From: Paenibacillus nuruki
Lineage (GTDB): Bacteria > Bacillota > Bacilli > Paenibacillales > Paenibacillaceae
Assembly: GCF_001721045.1 (NCBI RefSeq)
Contig: NZ_MDER01000051.1
Location: forward strand, 28,032 to 92,031
Length of the DNA: 64,000 bases
Direction of reading: 5' to 3'
Shown here piece after piece: positions 25,903-35,850 of this stretch. The notes beneath the pieces are model-generated. The model saw only the letters and a program-made list of their open reading frames with translations. It did no database searches and was not told the origin of the DNA. Both the position numbers and the translations under genes were made by a program. How positions within the stretch are numbered: the stretch's first letter is position 1; each line of letters starts with the position of its first letter.

Positions 25903-27570
25903 TTATTTATGAACGCTCTTATACCAGTCATTTACTTCTTTGGTTACTTCGTCTCCACCTGACGTTTTCCATGTCTGTACAAAAGTATCAAATGAATCGA
26001 TAGGTGATTTACCGTAAATGATTTCGTTAAAGGTTTGACTCTCGATTTTGTTCAAATAGTCCATTTTTGTTTTCATGCTTTGTGTTGTTGGACCTGTAAA
26101 CATATTTGGATAAGAACTGTCTTTCTGAGACATCAATACTTTAGCCGCTTCCGGTGTCAAAGGCCCATAGTTATTTTGAATATCACGTTCTAGACGAGTC
26201 TCTGCTTTACCACCATCTGCTAATTTAATCAAAGCATCCATTTGAGCATTAGGAATACGTGCGCCATCACGAACTAACAAGTAACGTACACTGTTCACAT
26301 AACCGCCCGGGATATTTTCGCCTGTCAACAATTTGCCTGAAGAATCGACATCGTAGTCATATCCTTTGAATAGACCTTTATCAAATTCACTATTTGCTGA
26401 AGGATTAGCCAATTGATCAAACATATAGTTTTGGTACGTAAAGAATGCTTCAGGATGTTTCATGTTTTTATTGATCAATGTTACGCCGTTCGTTGTTGTT
26501 GTACCATGACGCATCGCTTTGCCATTCGGTCCAACAGGGATCGTGATGGGTTTCCATACTGCACTTGGAACGTTTTTCACAGTATCTTGTAAAGGCCATC
26601 CGCTCATCCAGTAAGGTCCTGGCAAAATACCTGCTGTACCTGCAACTGCTGGTTCAGAAGTTTTGTTTTCATCCCATAGTGCTGCTTCTTTCGGAATGTA
26701 TCCTTTATCAAACCATTCTTTGATCTTCACCAGACCTTCTTTCATACCGGGTTGGATCGAACCGTATTGCAATGTACCATCAGAACCAAGATTCCATTGT
26801 TGAGGAATCGTTCCATAAGCTCCGAAGATCCACGAAGGATCACCCATCCATGTGTTCATAGAAGATTTGAATCCGATACTGAGTGGAATTACTTTATCTG
26901 GTGCTAATCCATCTGGATTATTGTTTTTGAAAGCTTCCATTACTTTTTCTAGCTCATCCATAGTAGTAGGCGCTTTCATATTTAGCTTGGTTAACCAATC
27001 TTGACGAATCCACAATACATAATCATGGTTGTATGCATAATCAAGTACAGGAATACCCATTTTTTTACCATCACGGATATAAGGATTCCATACATTAGCA
27101 TCTTCAGACATTGCTTTTTTCCATGTATCTGAAGCGTATTTGTCGAACAACGGTCCAACTTCGCTATACATACCAGAATCGATCAAATCTTGTGCAAGTT
27201 GCGAATCCGTATCACCGATTGTCACGACATCTGGCATTTCTTGTCCTGAAGACATTGCCAATCTGACTTTCGTTGCAAATGCACCGTTCGTATCGGTTAC
27301 AGACCAGAGTGATTTGACATCAATACCGAATTTATCTTTTGCCCATTTGGTAGCTACGTTATTTTCAGCAGATTCTCCATTTTTAAATTGTAATGTTGGA
27401 TCTACTCCCCACACTGTGGTGATCGTTACTGGTGGATCGTATTTCTCTTTGTATACGTTTTCAGTATTGACCGCCGCAGGTGCGCTTTCTTTTCCGCCTC
27501 CGCATCCTGCTAGGCTTGCCGCTACAAGTAGTGTACTCATGACGATTGTTGCTGTTTTCTTGATTCCCAT
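25903..27570 (-). CDS. extracellular sugar-binding lipoprotein
   Basis: The 555-residue protein is the solute-binding component of the adjoining importer. It has a lipoprotein signal peptide with lipobox LAGC (lipidated Cys at residue 23), a Gly/Ser-rich tether, and a long binding-protein body typical of the LplA/YtcQ group (about 500-560 residues). GGGGGAG lies four bases before ATG 27570, which decides the start over an earlier in-frame one at 27612. It follows the response regulator gene and is expected to be induced by it. Confidence 0.92.
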   Translation of the reverse strand: MGIKKTATIVMSTLLVAASLAGCGGGKESAPAAVNTENVYKEKYDPPVTITTVWGVDPTLQFKNGESAENNVATKWAKDKFGIDVKSLWSVTDTNGAFATKVRLAMSSGQEMPDVVTIGDTDSQLAQDLIDSGMYSEVGPLFDKYASDTWKKAMSEDANVWNPYIRDGKKMGIPVLDYAYNHDYVLWIRQDWLTKLNMKAPTTMDELEKVMEAFKNNNPDGLAPDKVIPLSIGFKSSMNTWMGDPSWIFGAYGTIPQQWNLGSDGTLQYGSIQPGMKEGLVKIKEWFDKGYIPKEAALWDENKTSEPAVAGTAGILPGPYWMSGWPLQDTVKNVPSAVWKPITIPVGPNGKAMRHGTTTTNGVTLINKNMKHPEAFFTYQNYMFDQLANPSANSEFDKGLFKGYDYDVDSSGKLLTGENIPGGYVNSVRYLLVRDGARIPNAQMDALIKLADGGKAETRLERDIQNNYGPLTPEAAKVLMSQKDSSYPNMFTGPTTQSMKTKMDYLNKIESQTFNEIIYGKSPIDSFDTFVQTWKTSGGDEVTKEVNDWYKSVHK

Positions 27571-27657
27571 GTTGCTCCCCCTTATTTTACATTCAAGCTT
27601 ATTATTGCTCACGTTCGTTCATATTGTATGTTGCTTCTTGCTTACTTCTTAAGTATA

Positions 27658-27706
27658 GGTGCAAGAACATCAATCGCCTATGTCACGAATATAACATTCC
27701 TGCACC
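27658..27706 (-). promoter_or_regulatory. inverted repeat upstream of the binding-protein gene
   Basis: Arms GGTGCAAGAACAT (27658-27670) and ACATTCCTGCACC (27694-27706) match at 10 of 13 positions, and on the minus-strand RNA all three differences are G-U pairs. It may be the binding site of the AraC-type regulator or a transcript hairpin behind its gene; there is no T-run. Confidence 0.5.
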
Positions 27707-27718
27707 TTTTGCAATCAT

Positions 27719-29323
27719 TTATGTTTCACGGAACTCATTTGGAGTCATTCCGTAATGTTTTTTGAACAATTTGCTAAAGTATTGGGGGTTTTGATAACCT
27801 AACGCTGCGGTAATCTCATAAATTTTGCTATTGGTGTGTTTGAGCATATATAATGCTTTTTCCATCCGAATCCGAATAATATAATCGCCCAGTCCTTCAC
27901 CTGTTTCTGTTTTATAGATTTTAGACAAATACACGGGATGAAGAAATACACGATCTGCAATCGTTTTGACCGATACATCTTGCCCTAGACTTTCAGCGAC
28001 CATTTCTTGCACTTGCTTCACAATACGGCTACGACTTGGTTCTAATGCTGAAGGTGTTCCTTGCAGTTCAATCCGGGTCAGCACACTATTGCACCACAGA
28101 CGAAGCTTGCTGAGTGAACCTGTAATCTGTTGCGCTGAAAAAGGGTCTAATCCTCCTGAATCCGAAGCTGCTAATTTGTAGCCATGATGATGTGCCATAT
28201 ACACCAGTGCATTACTCACTGCCAGATAGACTTCATACAAATGTTCATGGGTTAAGGGTAAGGACTCCATCGTATCAAGCACTTGATCGACCTTTTGCTT
28301 AGCGGCATTCCATTGTGCAGATTCTAACAGATGAATAAGCGCTGGCGGTTTGTAGAGCGATTCCATAAATTTCATAGCAGATGGACGTTCTAACGGTTGA
28401 TGCTGTTCTTGAATAAAATGAATGCCTTGTTCTGCTGCTGCATAAGCCAGATGAGCAAAACGCATCATATGACGATAGGTCGATGACATTTCTGCCGGGA
28501 ATACAAAGGGATCACTAACCCAGAAAGACAAATTCGTTTTCAAATAACGATGTACGCTATCTCTTAGTTCACGTATGTGTAGCTTATAACCCGAGTAGAT
28601 CTGAGCATCATACTGCCATAAGATCACCAGACCTCCTTGTGGTGCTCTTCCTAACCAGACTCCTCCATGCGCACCTAGAATCTCATTTGTAATATTCCCA
28701 ATCGCATATTCTAACAATCGAATTGCTTCTTCTGTCTGATCTTGGGTGTATGATCCTGGAGGAACAAATAACATCTGCGCTGTATGATTTGGCTTAATCT
28801 GAATATCATACGTTTCTAAGCGAGATAACATGCTACGATCAGAAGCTTCTCTGCCAAGCAGTAGATCATTTAGCAGACCATCTCGCAACAACTCAAGCTC
28901 CGATTGACGCTGATAAGCCAGCTGATTATATTTATCTGTCTGTCCCCACTCCGCTTCAATCTCATTCACTACACGACGAATACTTTCCATAAATGGATCA
29001 TCATCAACAGGCTTGAGAATATAATCGCCTGCTTTGAGACGAATCGCTTTCTGTGCATATTCAAAATCAGAATAACCAGTTAACACCAGTGTACGAATAT
29101 GTGGCCATGTATTTCCGATTTCAGCTAGTAACTCGAGTCCATCCCGATCAGGCATACGGATATCAGTCACTACGATATCAATATCATATTTTTTCAACGT
29201 TGTCAGTGCTTGATCTACTGAATCTGCACGATACACGTCTTCTATCCCTAATTCTGTCCATGGAATCGTGAGTTCTAAGCTTTCCGTAACATAAGATTCA
29301 TCATCGACAAGTAAAATGTTCAT
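27719..29323 (-). CDS. YesN-like response regulator, receiver plus AraC HTH
   Basis: The 534-residue protein has an N-terminal receiver domain (MNILLVDDES; phosphoacceptor D54 in VVTDIRMPDRDG; lysine in YILKPV near 104), a long middle region, and a C-terminal AraC-type double helix-turn-helix (VKTIADRVFLHPVYLSKIYK through YQNPQYFSKLFKKHYGMTPNEFRE). It starts ten bases after the sensor kinase gene. This pair typically senses an extracellular saccharide and induces the downstream importer, here the binding-protein and permease genes. Confidence 0.93.
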   Translation of the reverse strand: MNILLVDDESYVTESLELTIPWTELGIEDVYRADSVDQALTTLKKYDIDIVVTDIRMPDRDGLELLAEIGNTWPHIRTLVLTGYSDFEYAQKAIRLKAGDYILKPVDDDPFMESIRRVVNEIEAEWGQTDKYNQLAYQRQSELELLRDGLLNDLLLGREASDRSMLSRLETYDIQIKPNHTAQMLFVPPGSYTQDQTEEAIRLLEYAIGNITNEILGAHGGVWLGRAPQGGLVILWQYDAQIYSGYKLHIRELRDSVHRYLKTNLSFWVSDPFVFPAEMSSTYRHMMRFAHLAYAAAEQGIHFIQEQHQPLERPSAMKFMESLYKPPALIHLLESAQWNAAKQKVDQVLDTMESLPLTHEHLYEVYLAVSNALVYMAHHHGYKLAASDSGGLDPFSAQQITGSLSKLRLWCNSVLTRIELQGTPSALEPSRSRIVKQVQEMVAESLGQDVSVKTIADRVFLHPVYLSKIYKTETGEGLGDYIIRIRMEKALYMLKHTNSKIYEITAALGYQNPQYFSKLFKKHYGMTPNEFRET

Positions 29324-29333
29324 AATTAACGGT

Positions 29334-31082
29334 TCACTCCTGAATGTTAGTTCCTTTATTTTGCGTCCAACTGAGAGTTACTTTAAGTCCACCTAATTCA
29401 GATGGTGACAAATGCACCCCGGATTGCTCGCCAAAACGCAATGTTAATCGTTGATGTACATTCCATAGTCCACAGCCCATTTCTTCGCCTAATGGTTCGG
29501 ATAGACTCTGTTGTAGATGTGCTAAAGCTTCAGGTTCCATTCCTTTTCCATCATCTTCTACACTCAAAAACCACTGTTCTTCATCACACCAACCATGAAT
29601 AGTAATTAATCCTGCTGACGAATACCGCTCAATGCCATGAATCACTGCATTTTCAACAAGTGGTTGTACAATCAGCGGTGGAATCAGAATGTGTTTGATA
29701 TTTTCTGACAAATGAATATTATAATTCAATCTGGACATACGCATCTGCTGAATTTCCAAATAATTTTGGACAAAATCAATTTCTTCTGTCATCGGAACCA
29801 GATCACGTTCTTGACGGGTTGTATATCGATAATATTGAGACAAATTTTTGGACATCGCAATAACGGCTTGCTGGTTATTCAGCTTCGCCATACTGGTAAT
29901 AAATGAAAAGCAATTGTAAAAAAAGTGCGGATTAATCTGTGACTGTAGCTGCTTCAGCCTAGCTTCACGCACATGAATTTTCTCCATATACACATTTTCA
30001 AATAGAGATTGGATCTGCGCCACCATTGAGTTAAAGCGAATCGATAGATAAGCAAATTCACTTCTACCTTTCGGTCGTATACGTACCGAGTAATCTTCTT
30101 GTTTTAACCGATCAAATCCAGCAATCAACTGACGAATCGGAACCTGTACCTGTGCGTATAGAAGATAAGAAGCCAGACAGCTCATTAATAACAGAGCGAT
30201 CATCGACAAATAAAATAATCGATTCGAATTATGGATCGGCTGTAACACATCGTCCAAAGGAATATAGTCTACCATGTACCAACCGGTTACTTCAGATCGA
30301 ACAGCATTCACCATGTACTGTTGATCCGCGATCTCAATCGTGCGACTTTCTAAAGCTTGTAATGGCTTTTCTCTAAGGTGACTGATCAATTCATCTGTTA
30401 AGACATGATCAGCTGAACGATTATAGACGACACCCAGTTCTGGATTATAGTAAAAAGGATCACGTCGACCATCACTTTTGAATTTATCAAGCATATCTTG
30501 AATATTACTACTATCAAATTCCACCCGTATCACGGTACTTGCATCTCGCAAATCTGGAGTATTGGCAGTATACGGAGAAATGGTTGTCCATGAAAAATTG
30601 AATGTGGTTCTGTTATTATCATGTAATGAAGTGACTTGCCAGCCGGGCTTCGCCCAACGTTGAGCTTGACTGATACGATAGTCTTTCATATCGTTATCTG
30701 TGACTAACCGCATCAGGCTTGGCGAATAGATCGACAAATGACTTCGCCAGTTCGATGAACTTTCTTGAATCGCTAATTTACCTTGAATACGCTTGACCAA
30801 TGTGATCGCATCAAGATTTAGATATCCATTTTGCAAATAAATATCATTAAAACTCACAATATCCGGATCATGAATTAACAAATTCGGCCATGATGATAAT
30901 AATTCGATGTTGGTATTAACCTGTGTCTGAAAAAAGTTCAATTGATTAATATTCGATTGATTCAGTTCCCGGCTGAGTACTTCTGTTGTTGTACGGTTAG
31001 AGTAGATATACAGAATCATAATAGGAATCAGCATTATCACAATTAACATAACCATCTTAGTAAATAAATTATATCGATACAT
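29334..31082 (-). CDS. YesM-like membrane sensor histidine kinase
   Basis: The 582-residue protein has two transmembrane helices (about 9-27 and 285-305) flanking a large outer sensor domain, a HAMP region, and a His_kinase-type domain with LQSQINPHFFYNCFSF (phospho-acceptor His near 388), an HATPase with VENAVIHGIER and EDDGKGM, and GCGLWNVHQRL. It is the partner of the following response regulator. It lies six bases after the DUF1361 gene, so all four genes ADP-ribosylglycohydrolase, DUF1361, kinase and regulator look co-transcribed. Confidence 0.93.
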   Translation of the reverse strand: MYRYNLFTKMVMLIVIMLIPIMILYIYSNRTTTEVLSRELNQSNINQLNFFQTQVNTNIELLSSWPNLLIHDPDIVSFNDIYLQNGYLNLDAITLVKRIQGKLAIQESSSNWRSHLSIYSPSLMRLVTDNDMKDYRISQAQRWAKPGWQVTSLHDNNRTTFNFSWTTISPYTANTPDLRDASTVIRVEFDSSNIQDMLDKFKSDGRRDPFYYNPELGVVYNRSADHVLTDELISHLREKPLQALESRTIEIADQQYMVNAVRSEVTGWYMVDYIPLDDVLQPIHNSNRLFYLSMIALLLMSCLASYLLYAQVQVPIRQLIAGFDRLKQEDYSVRIRPKGRSEFAYLSIRFNSMVAQIQSLFENVYMEKIHVREARLKQLQSQINPHFFYNCFSFITSMAKLNNQQAVIAMSKNLSQYYRYTTRQERDLVPMTEEIDFVQNYLEIQQMRMSRLNYNIHLSENIKHILIPPLIVQPLVENAVIHGIERYSSAGLITIHGWCDEEQWFLSVEDDGKGMEPEALAHLQQSLSEPLGEEMGCGLWNVHQRLTLRFGEQSGVHLSPSELGGLKVTLSWTQNKGTNIQE

Positions 31083-31088
31083 CCTGCT

Positions 31089-31817
31089 TCATCCTCGCCT
31101 TGTCATAAACATTCCGCCACGCATCATAAAATACCCAATCAGGCTAATCACCCAGATCATCGCTGTAAAAACAAACATAAAATGTAATTGCACCGGATCA
31201 GTCACAATGTCTATCACATCTTTCCAGATTGACTTGGGATGTGTTATCGCATTCCAACTATTCCAACGAATAAACCGTCCAATATAGATACCGATACTGC
31301 TTAGAATCAGAACAATATGCGCAAATATCCACGAACGTACAACACCATAACGTTCACTGACTAATTGCTGTATGGAAGACAACGAATAGGTACCTAATCC
31401 CAAGCCTAAGATAGCCGCGACAAAAAATAAAAACAGATGATACCAGAATTCCAAATGAAATAAAAAGCGTTGTCCTGATGGAACTTCAAAATGAACAAAC
31501 GGATGCAATGTGTCTGTTACCAGATATACTGAATTAGGATAAAACAATAACCAGACAATTCCTGCTCCAACCACCAATATATTTTTGATCCAAGACTTAC
31601 GTAACTTGACGAATACATCAATACATAGAGCCAGACCAATCGGAACCCAGCCTAGAAAAATGTCCCAGTTTAGATAACGGTAAATATCTCGCCCTGTATA
31701 ATCTCGTAAATGAATACCTAGTGCTACACAAAACCCTGTAGCGATCAATAACGTGGTTAACATAACTAGTTTGCCTGTCCATACTTTGGTACCCCAGATA
31801 TTGTAATTCTGATTCAT
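31089..31817 (-). CDS. DUF1361 membrane protein
   Basis: This 242-residue protein has about six transmembrane helices and the family signatures LLFYPNSVYLVTDTLHP near 90-105 and IYIGRFIRWNSWNAITHP near 175-195. Function is unknown. Its start codon overlaps the stop of the ADP-ribosylglycohydrolase gene by one base (TAATG), so translation is probably coupled. Its stop is six bases before the YesM-like kinase start. Confidence 0.88.
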   Translation of the reverse strand: MNQNYNIWGTKVWTGKLVMLTTLLIATGFCVALGIHLRDYTGRDIYRYLNWDIFLGWVPIGLALCIDVFVKLRKSWIKNILVVGAGIVWLLFYPNSVYLVTDTLHPFVHFEVPSGQRFLFHLEFWYHLFLFFVAAILGLGLGTYSLSSIQQLVSERYGVVRSWIFAHIVLILSSIGIYIGRFIRWNSWNAITHPKSIWKDVIDIVTDPVQLHFMFVFTAMIWVISLIGYFMMRGGMFMTRRG

Positions 31818-32770
31818 TATGATTCTCCTTGCTGGTCAAATTGTTCACAGTACTCTAGCATTTCTTCCAATCGAGCCAATTGCTTGATCCAATCGCTAGG
31901 AATCTGATCATAACCGTAATGTATTCCAGCTAGTCCTCCTGCTACAGCGGCTGTTGTATCGGTATCTTCACCTAGATTCACTGCTTGTAATACCGCATCT
32001 CGATAATTTGAAGTATGCAGAAGTACCCATATACTGGCTTCTAATGTGTGCACTACATATCCGCTTGAAGAGATTTCTTCTATAGGAAACTGATCGATCG
32101 AGCCACTAAGTAAGCGCTGATACCGTTCTATTTCTGGATAATCGGCATATTCACTATTAATGATCTGACAAGCCTTTTGATAGCCATCTTTGATTGTCAT
32201 CCGTGAAGAAGCTTGTAACAGCTGGATGCCTATTTCAACATAAATAATACCCCCAAGAATAGATACAGGATGACGATGCGTTAAAGAAGATACACGTGTA
32301 ATCCAATCCAGACGTGTACTCGCATCTTGATCAACTAATTTATAAATTAAAGGCAGAATACGCATCAATGATCCATTCCCATTGCTATACTCGTCATGAC
32401 CGCCTGCTTGTTCTGGATGGTTCGGATCTTTTTCTATAAGTGCAATGGCTTTTCGGGTCGCAATCCCAATATCAAATACTTCATAGTGTGCACCCCAGAG
32501 CCCTTGACGATACCACTGAATAAAACGTCTTCCCAAATCGATCGTATCCAATTGTGGATGGTGAACAAGACTAACTAATAATGCGACCGTCAATGCACCA
32601 TCGTCTGACCACGTCCCTGCTGGTTGTTGATGAGTACCATAACCGATCATATCTACAGCAGGCTGACGAGCTATGATTGAACGATCCAAAAATTCATAAG
32701 GGACACCTACAGCGTCTCCAACTAACAATCCGATGATTCCATCTTTACTAGAATGGTTTATAAATGACAT
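31817..32770 (-). CDS. ADP-ribosylglycohydrolase family protein
   Basis: This 317-residue protein belongs to the family that removes ADP-ribose from proteins or small molecules using two metal ions. It shows GLLVGDAVGVPYEF near 12-25, the metal-binding GTWSDDGALT near 50, the SNGNGSLMRILPL segment near 125, and GEDTDTTAAVAGGLAG near 265, so the active site looks intact. AAGGAGA before ATG 32770 sets the start; the frame is open a further 66 bases. It heads the unit with DUF1361 and the two-component pair. Substrate unknown. Confidence 0.9.
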   Translation of the reverse strand: MSFINHSSKDGIIGLLVGDAVGVPYEFLDRSIIARQPAVDMIGYGTHQQPAGTWSDDGALTVALLVSLVHHPQLDTIDLGRRFIQWYRQGLWGAHYEVFDIGIATRKAIALIEKDPNHPEQAGGHDEYSNGNGSLMRILPLIYKLVDQDASTRLDWITRVSSLTHRHPVSILGGIIYVEIGIQLLQASSRMTIKDGYQKACQIINSEYADYPEIERYQRLLSGSIDQFPIEEISSSGYVVHTLEASIWVLLHTSNYRDAVLQAVNLGEDTDTTAAVAGGLAGIHYGYDQIPSDWIKQLARLEEMLEYCEQFDQQGES

Positions 32771-32797
32771 ATTATGTAGTCTCCTTCTCTGATTAAT

Positions 32798-32827
32798 TTC
32801 AATGTATAAATCATTTAATGCTATAAT
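32798..32827 (+). promoter_or_regulatory. promoter of the ABC ATPase gene
   Basis: TTCAAT and TATAAT are 18 bases apart, with a TG extension before the -10 (TGCTATAAT). It lies in the 86-base space between divergent genes. Confidence 0.6.
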
Positions 32828-32856
32828 AATTTCCAAACTTATGAGGAGTGAGCGAT

Positions 32857-33633
32857 ATGATTATTGATATACAACACGCCAGCTGGCGCAGAGATCAGAC
32901 TACGATTATCAACGATATTTCCTGGCAAGTACAGCCCGGAGAACATTGGTGCTTACTCGGTCTCAACGGTTCGGGCAAAACCACATTACTGAATATGGTG
33001 AATGGTTACATTTGGCCGACAACAGGTAGTATTAACGTGCTTGATGAACAATTTGGTGCTGTCGATCTGCGAGAACATCGCAAAAAAATCGGCTGGGTCA
33101 GTACATCGATGCAACAACGATTACATGGTCATGAGAAAGCAGAGAACATTGTGCTTAGTGGCAAATTTGCTTCGATTGGTATTTACAATCAGATCGAAGA
33201 ACAAGATCATGCACAAGCTTTATCTATTATGAAGCAATTGGATGCCGAAAGGCTAGTAGGACGCACTTATGATACCTTATCTCAAGGAGAGCGGCAACGT
33301 ATTCTGATTGCTAGAGCTTTGATGGCGTCGCCAGAATTGCTGATTTTGGATGAACCTTGTACAGGGCTTGATATTTTTTCACGTGATCAATTACTGCATC
33401 GCATACAATCGATAGCAATGCAAGATCATGCGCCTACATTACTCTATGTTACGCATCATATCGAAGAAATCATGCCTTGCTTTAACAAAACATTATTGAT
33501 TCGCGATGGAGCGGTATTTGCTTCAGGTGATACAACAGCGATGGTGGAATCCAAGCAACTCAGTTCTTTTTTCAATACCCCTGTAGATGTACGATCCGAA
33601 ACCGGACAACGCTACTCTATTCGCTTGGTATAA
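32857..33633 (+). CDS. stand-alone ABC ATP-binding protein (YlmA/ModF-like)
   Basis: The 258-residue ATPase has Walker A GLNGSGKTT, the signature LSQGERQRILIARAL, Walker B ELLILDEPCTGLD and the switch histidine in YVTHHIEE. It resembles YlmA and PhnK/ModF-like single-domain ATPases. No permease is adjacent; an orphan FecCD-type permease gene lies 3.5 kb downstream but pairing is speculative. GAGGAG eight bases before ATG 32857 favours this over the GTG nine bases earlier. Confidence 0.85.
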   Translation: MIIDIQHASWRRDQTTIINDISWQVQPGEHWCLLGLNGSGKTTLLNMVNGYIWPTTGSINVLDEQFGAVDLREHRKKIGWVSTSMQQRLHGHEKAENIVLSGKFASIGIYNQIEEQDHAQALSIMKQLDAERLVGRTYDTLSQGERQRILIARALMASPELLILDEPCTGLDIFSRDQLLHRIQSIAMQDHAPTLLYVTHHIEEIMPCFNKTLLIRDGAVFASGDTTAMVESKQLSSFFNTPVDVRSETGQRYSIRLV

Positions 33634-33742
33634 TAAGTAAAATAATCGTCAAGGGTACGGTTACAGACTTTATTTGTACTTCATGCTCGATTACTCACCA
33701 CATCGATACATCTAAGAATAAATCACATAAAGGAGTATACCT

Positions 33743-34717
33743 ATGAACTATCGTAACCTTGGAAAAAGTGGATTAAAAGTATCTGAACTGGGTCTGGGTA
33801 CCAACTCTTTTGGCAAACGTGCAGATCAAGAAACATCGATTCGTATTTTACATACTGCTATAGATCGGGGAATTAATTTTATTGATACCGCTAATATCTA
33901 TGCAGGCACAGCTTCAGAACGCATTATTGGTCAAGGTCTACAAGGTGGTAAACGTCAACAAGTGGTATTAACGACCAAAGCTGGTCTTCCAATGGGTGAA
34001 GGTCCTAATGATCGTGGTTCTTCTCGTTATCATCTTGAACGCGAATTGGATCAAAGTCTCAAACGGTTGCAGACCGATTATGTAGATCTGTATCAAATTC
34101 ATACGTTCGATCCATATACTCCATTAGAAGAAACATTGCGTACACTAGATGATATGGTACGTTCAGGTAAAGTAAGGTATATCGGCGCTTCGAATTATGC
34201 GGCATGGGAATTGATGAAAGCATTAAGTATCAGTGACCAATTCAATCTCAATCGGTATGTATCACTTCAGACCTCATACTCTTTAGCAGATCGTACACCC
34301 GAGCAAGAAGTGGTTCCTTTATGTTTGGATCAAGGGTTAGGCATTATTCCTTATTTCCCTCTTGCTGGTGGTATTCTTACTGGTAAATATTCAGATAAGC
34401 AACCTTCTCCTTCAGGTTCGCGTGCAGATACAGATCCTTCTTTCCAGCGCTTTTTTAATACCCAACGTCTCAATCTAGGTGAAGTATTACGACTGTATGC
34501 ACAAAATCGTTCCACGGAACCTACAACGCTTGCCTTAGCATGGTTACTTAAACGTCCTGCTGTTGCTACAGTCATTGTAGGCGCTACACATGCAGATCAA
34601 TTGGAAAGTAATCTGAATAGCTTAGACTATGTCATTAGTGATGAAGTCGATGCTCGATTAGATGAAATGAGCCGTTCAAACAAGAATGGAGAACCTTTTG
34701 CTAGTTATCGCATATAA
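33743..34717 (+). CDS. aldo/keto reductase
   Basis: The 324-residue NADPH-dependent oxidoreductase carries the family tetrad: aspartate and tyrosine in NFIDTANIYAG (near 46-53), lysine in VLTTKAG near 80, and histidine in LYQIHTFD near 122. The coenzyme-binding end is TVIVGATHADQLESN. It resembles the voltage-channel beta-subunit-like (YghZ) subgroup. AAGGAGT precedes the start. The substrate is unknown. Confidence 0.9.
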   Translation: MNYRNLGKSGLKVSELGLGTNSFGKRADQETSIRILHTAIDRGINFIDTANIYAGTASERIIGQGLQGGKRQQVVLTTKAGLPMGEGPNDRGSSRYHLERELDQSLKRLQTDYVDLYQIHTFDPYTPLEETLRTLDDMVRSGKVRYIGASNYAAWELMKALSISDQFNLNRYVSLQTSYSLADRTPEQEVVPLCLDQGLGIIPYFPLAGGILTGKYSDKQPSPSGSRADTDPSFQRFFNTQRLNLGEVLRLYAQNRSTEPTTLALAWLLKRPAVATVIVGATHADQLESNLNSLDYVISDEVDARLDEMSRSNKNGEPFASYRI

Positions 34718-34787
34718 TGAAGATAGGCATACTCTATATTTCGTGTAACTACCATCGTATTCAGAACCGTCGGGAGGTTAAATCATT

Positions 34788-35846
34788 ATGACCCATCATT
34801 CAGATTTGTATGCTTCGCACATTATCTATCCTGCACCTTTACAAGCAGGCGATCTTATCGGTATTATTGCTCCATCCAGTGGGTTAGAACCAGGGATTCA
34901 TCATTTAATACACCGGTCTACAGCGTATCTGCATCAACTAGGGTATCAGACACGTGTCGGTAGTAGTGTATGGACTAATGATAAATGTGTAAGCTTACCT
35001 AAAGAACAACGGGCAGCCGAGTTAGAGCAATTCCTGCTTGATGATAAGATCAAAGCCATTATTCCTCCATGGGGTGGCGAATTTCTAATGGATATTTTGC
35101 CCTTATTAAATTGGGAAAAGATTCGTCAAGCCTCACCTACATGGATTCTAGGATTTTCAGATATTAGCACTTTAACCTTTACGTATACGATGATGACAGG
35201 ATATGCATCAGCTCATGGACCTGGAGTGGTTGATATTTCAGGAGCGGATGATAATCTAACGATTCGCTGGCAGGATCTTTTATCTGCTGCATCAGGACAA
35301 AGCGTCGAGCAATCATCTTCTACGTATCATCAGACGCATAGCGATTATTCGAAGCCTAATTTCAATCTAGATACGCCTACAGAATGGAAGATTCTCGGAC
35401 AAGAAGATCAACCAGAATCTTCTCTTGAATTGTCAGGACGATTGATAGGTGGTTGTATGGATGTGCTTACTCCACTGATCGGTACACCATGGGCTCCTGT
35501 GACTGATTTTATCCAACATTATGATCAAGAAGAAGGATTTATCTGGTATCTGGAAAGTTGTGAAATGAATGCGGGTGATATTTATCGTCATCTCTGGCAA
35601 ATGAATCAAGCGGGTTGGTTCCAGCATACACGTGGTGTGCTGATCGGTAGACCTGCTGGCTATACACCTGTCAAAAATTTCGAAATTCAAGATGCATTAC
35701 AAGCTGTATTCGGAGAACAACAGATTCCTGTGATCTATAATGTAGATATTGGACATATTCCTCCGCAACTTACGTTAATTAATGGGGCTAGTGCTCATAT
35801 TCAAGTATCTAATGGATCAGGTACAGTTCAACAAACATTACGTTAA
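34788..35846 (+). CDS. S66 peptidase, LD-carboxypeptidase/MccF-like
   Basis: The 352-residue serine peptidase belongs to family S66. It has GIIAPSSG near 24, the nucleophile serine in ILGFSDISTL near 125, the glutamate in WYLESCEMNAGD near 260 and the histidine in VDIGHIPPQLTLI near 325. Members cut L,D peptide bonds in murein tetrapeptides or inactivate microcin C-like peptides (MccF). The length and insert favour the MccF-like arm, but I cannot decide. GGGAGG lies upstream of the ATG. It follows the reductase by 70 bases on the same strand. Confidence 0.85.
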   Translation: MTHHSDLYASHIIYPAPLQAGDLIGIIAPSSGLEPGIHHLIHRSTAYLHQLGYQTRVGSSVWTNDKCVSLPKEQRAAELEQFLLDDKIKAIIPPWGGEFLMDILPLLNWEKIRQASPTWILGFSDISTLTFTYTMMTGYASAHGPGVVDISGADDNLTIRWQDLLSAASGQSVEQSSSTYHQTHSDYSKPNFNLDTPTEWKILGQEDQPESSLELSGRLIGGCMDVLTPLIGTPWAPVTDFIQHYDQEEGFIWYLESCEMNAGDIYRHLWQMNQAGWFQHTRGVLIGRPAGYTPVKNFEIQDALQAVFGEQQIPVIYNVDIGHIPPQLTLINGASAHIQVSNGSGTVQQTLR

Positions 35847-35850
35847 ATAA

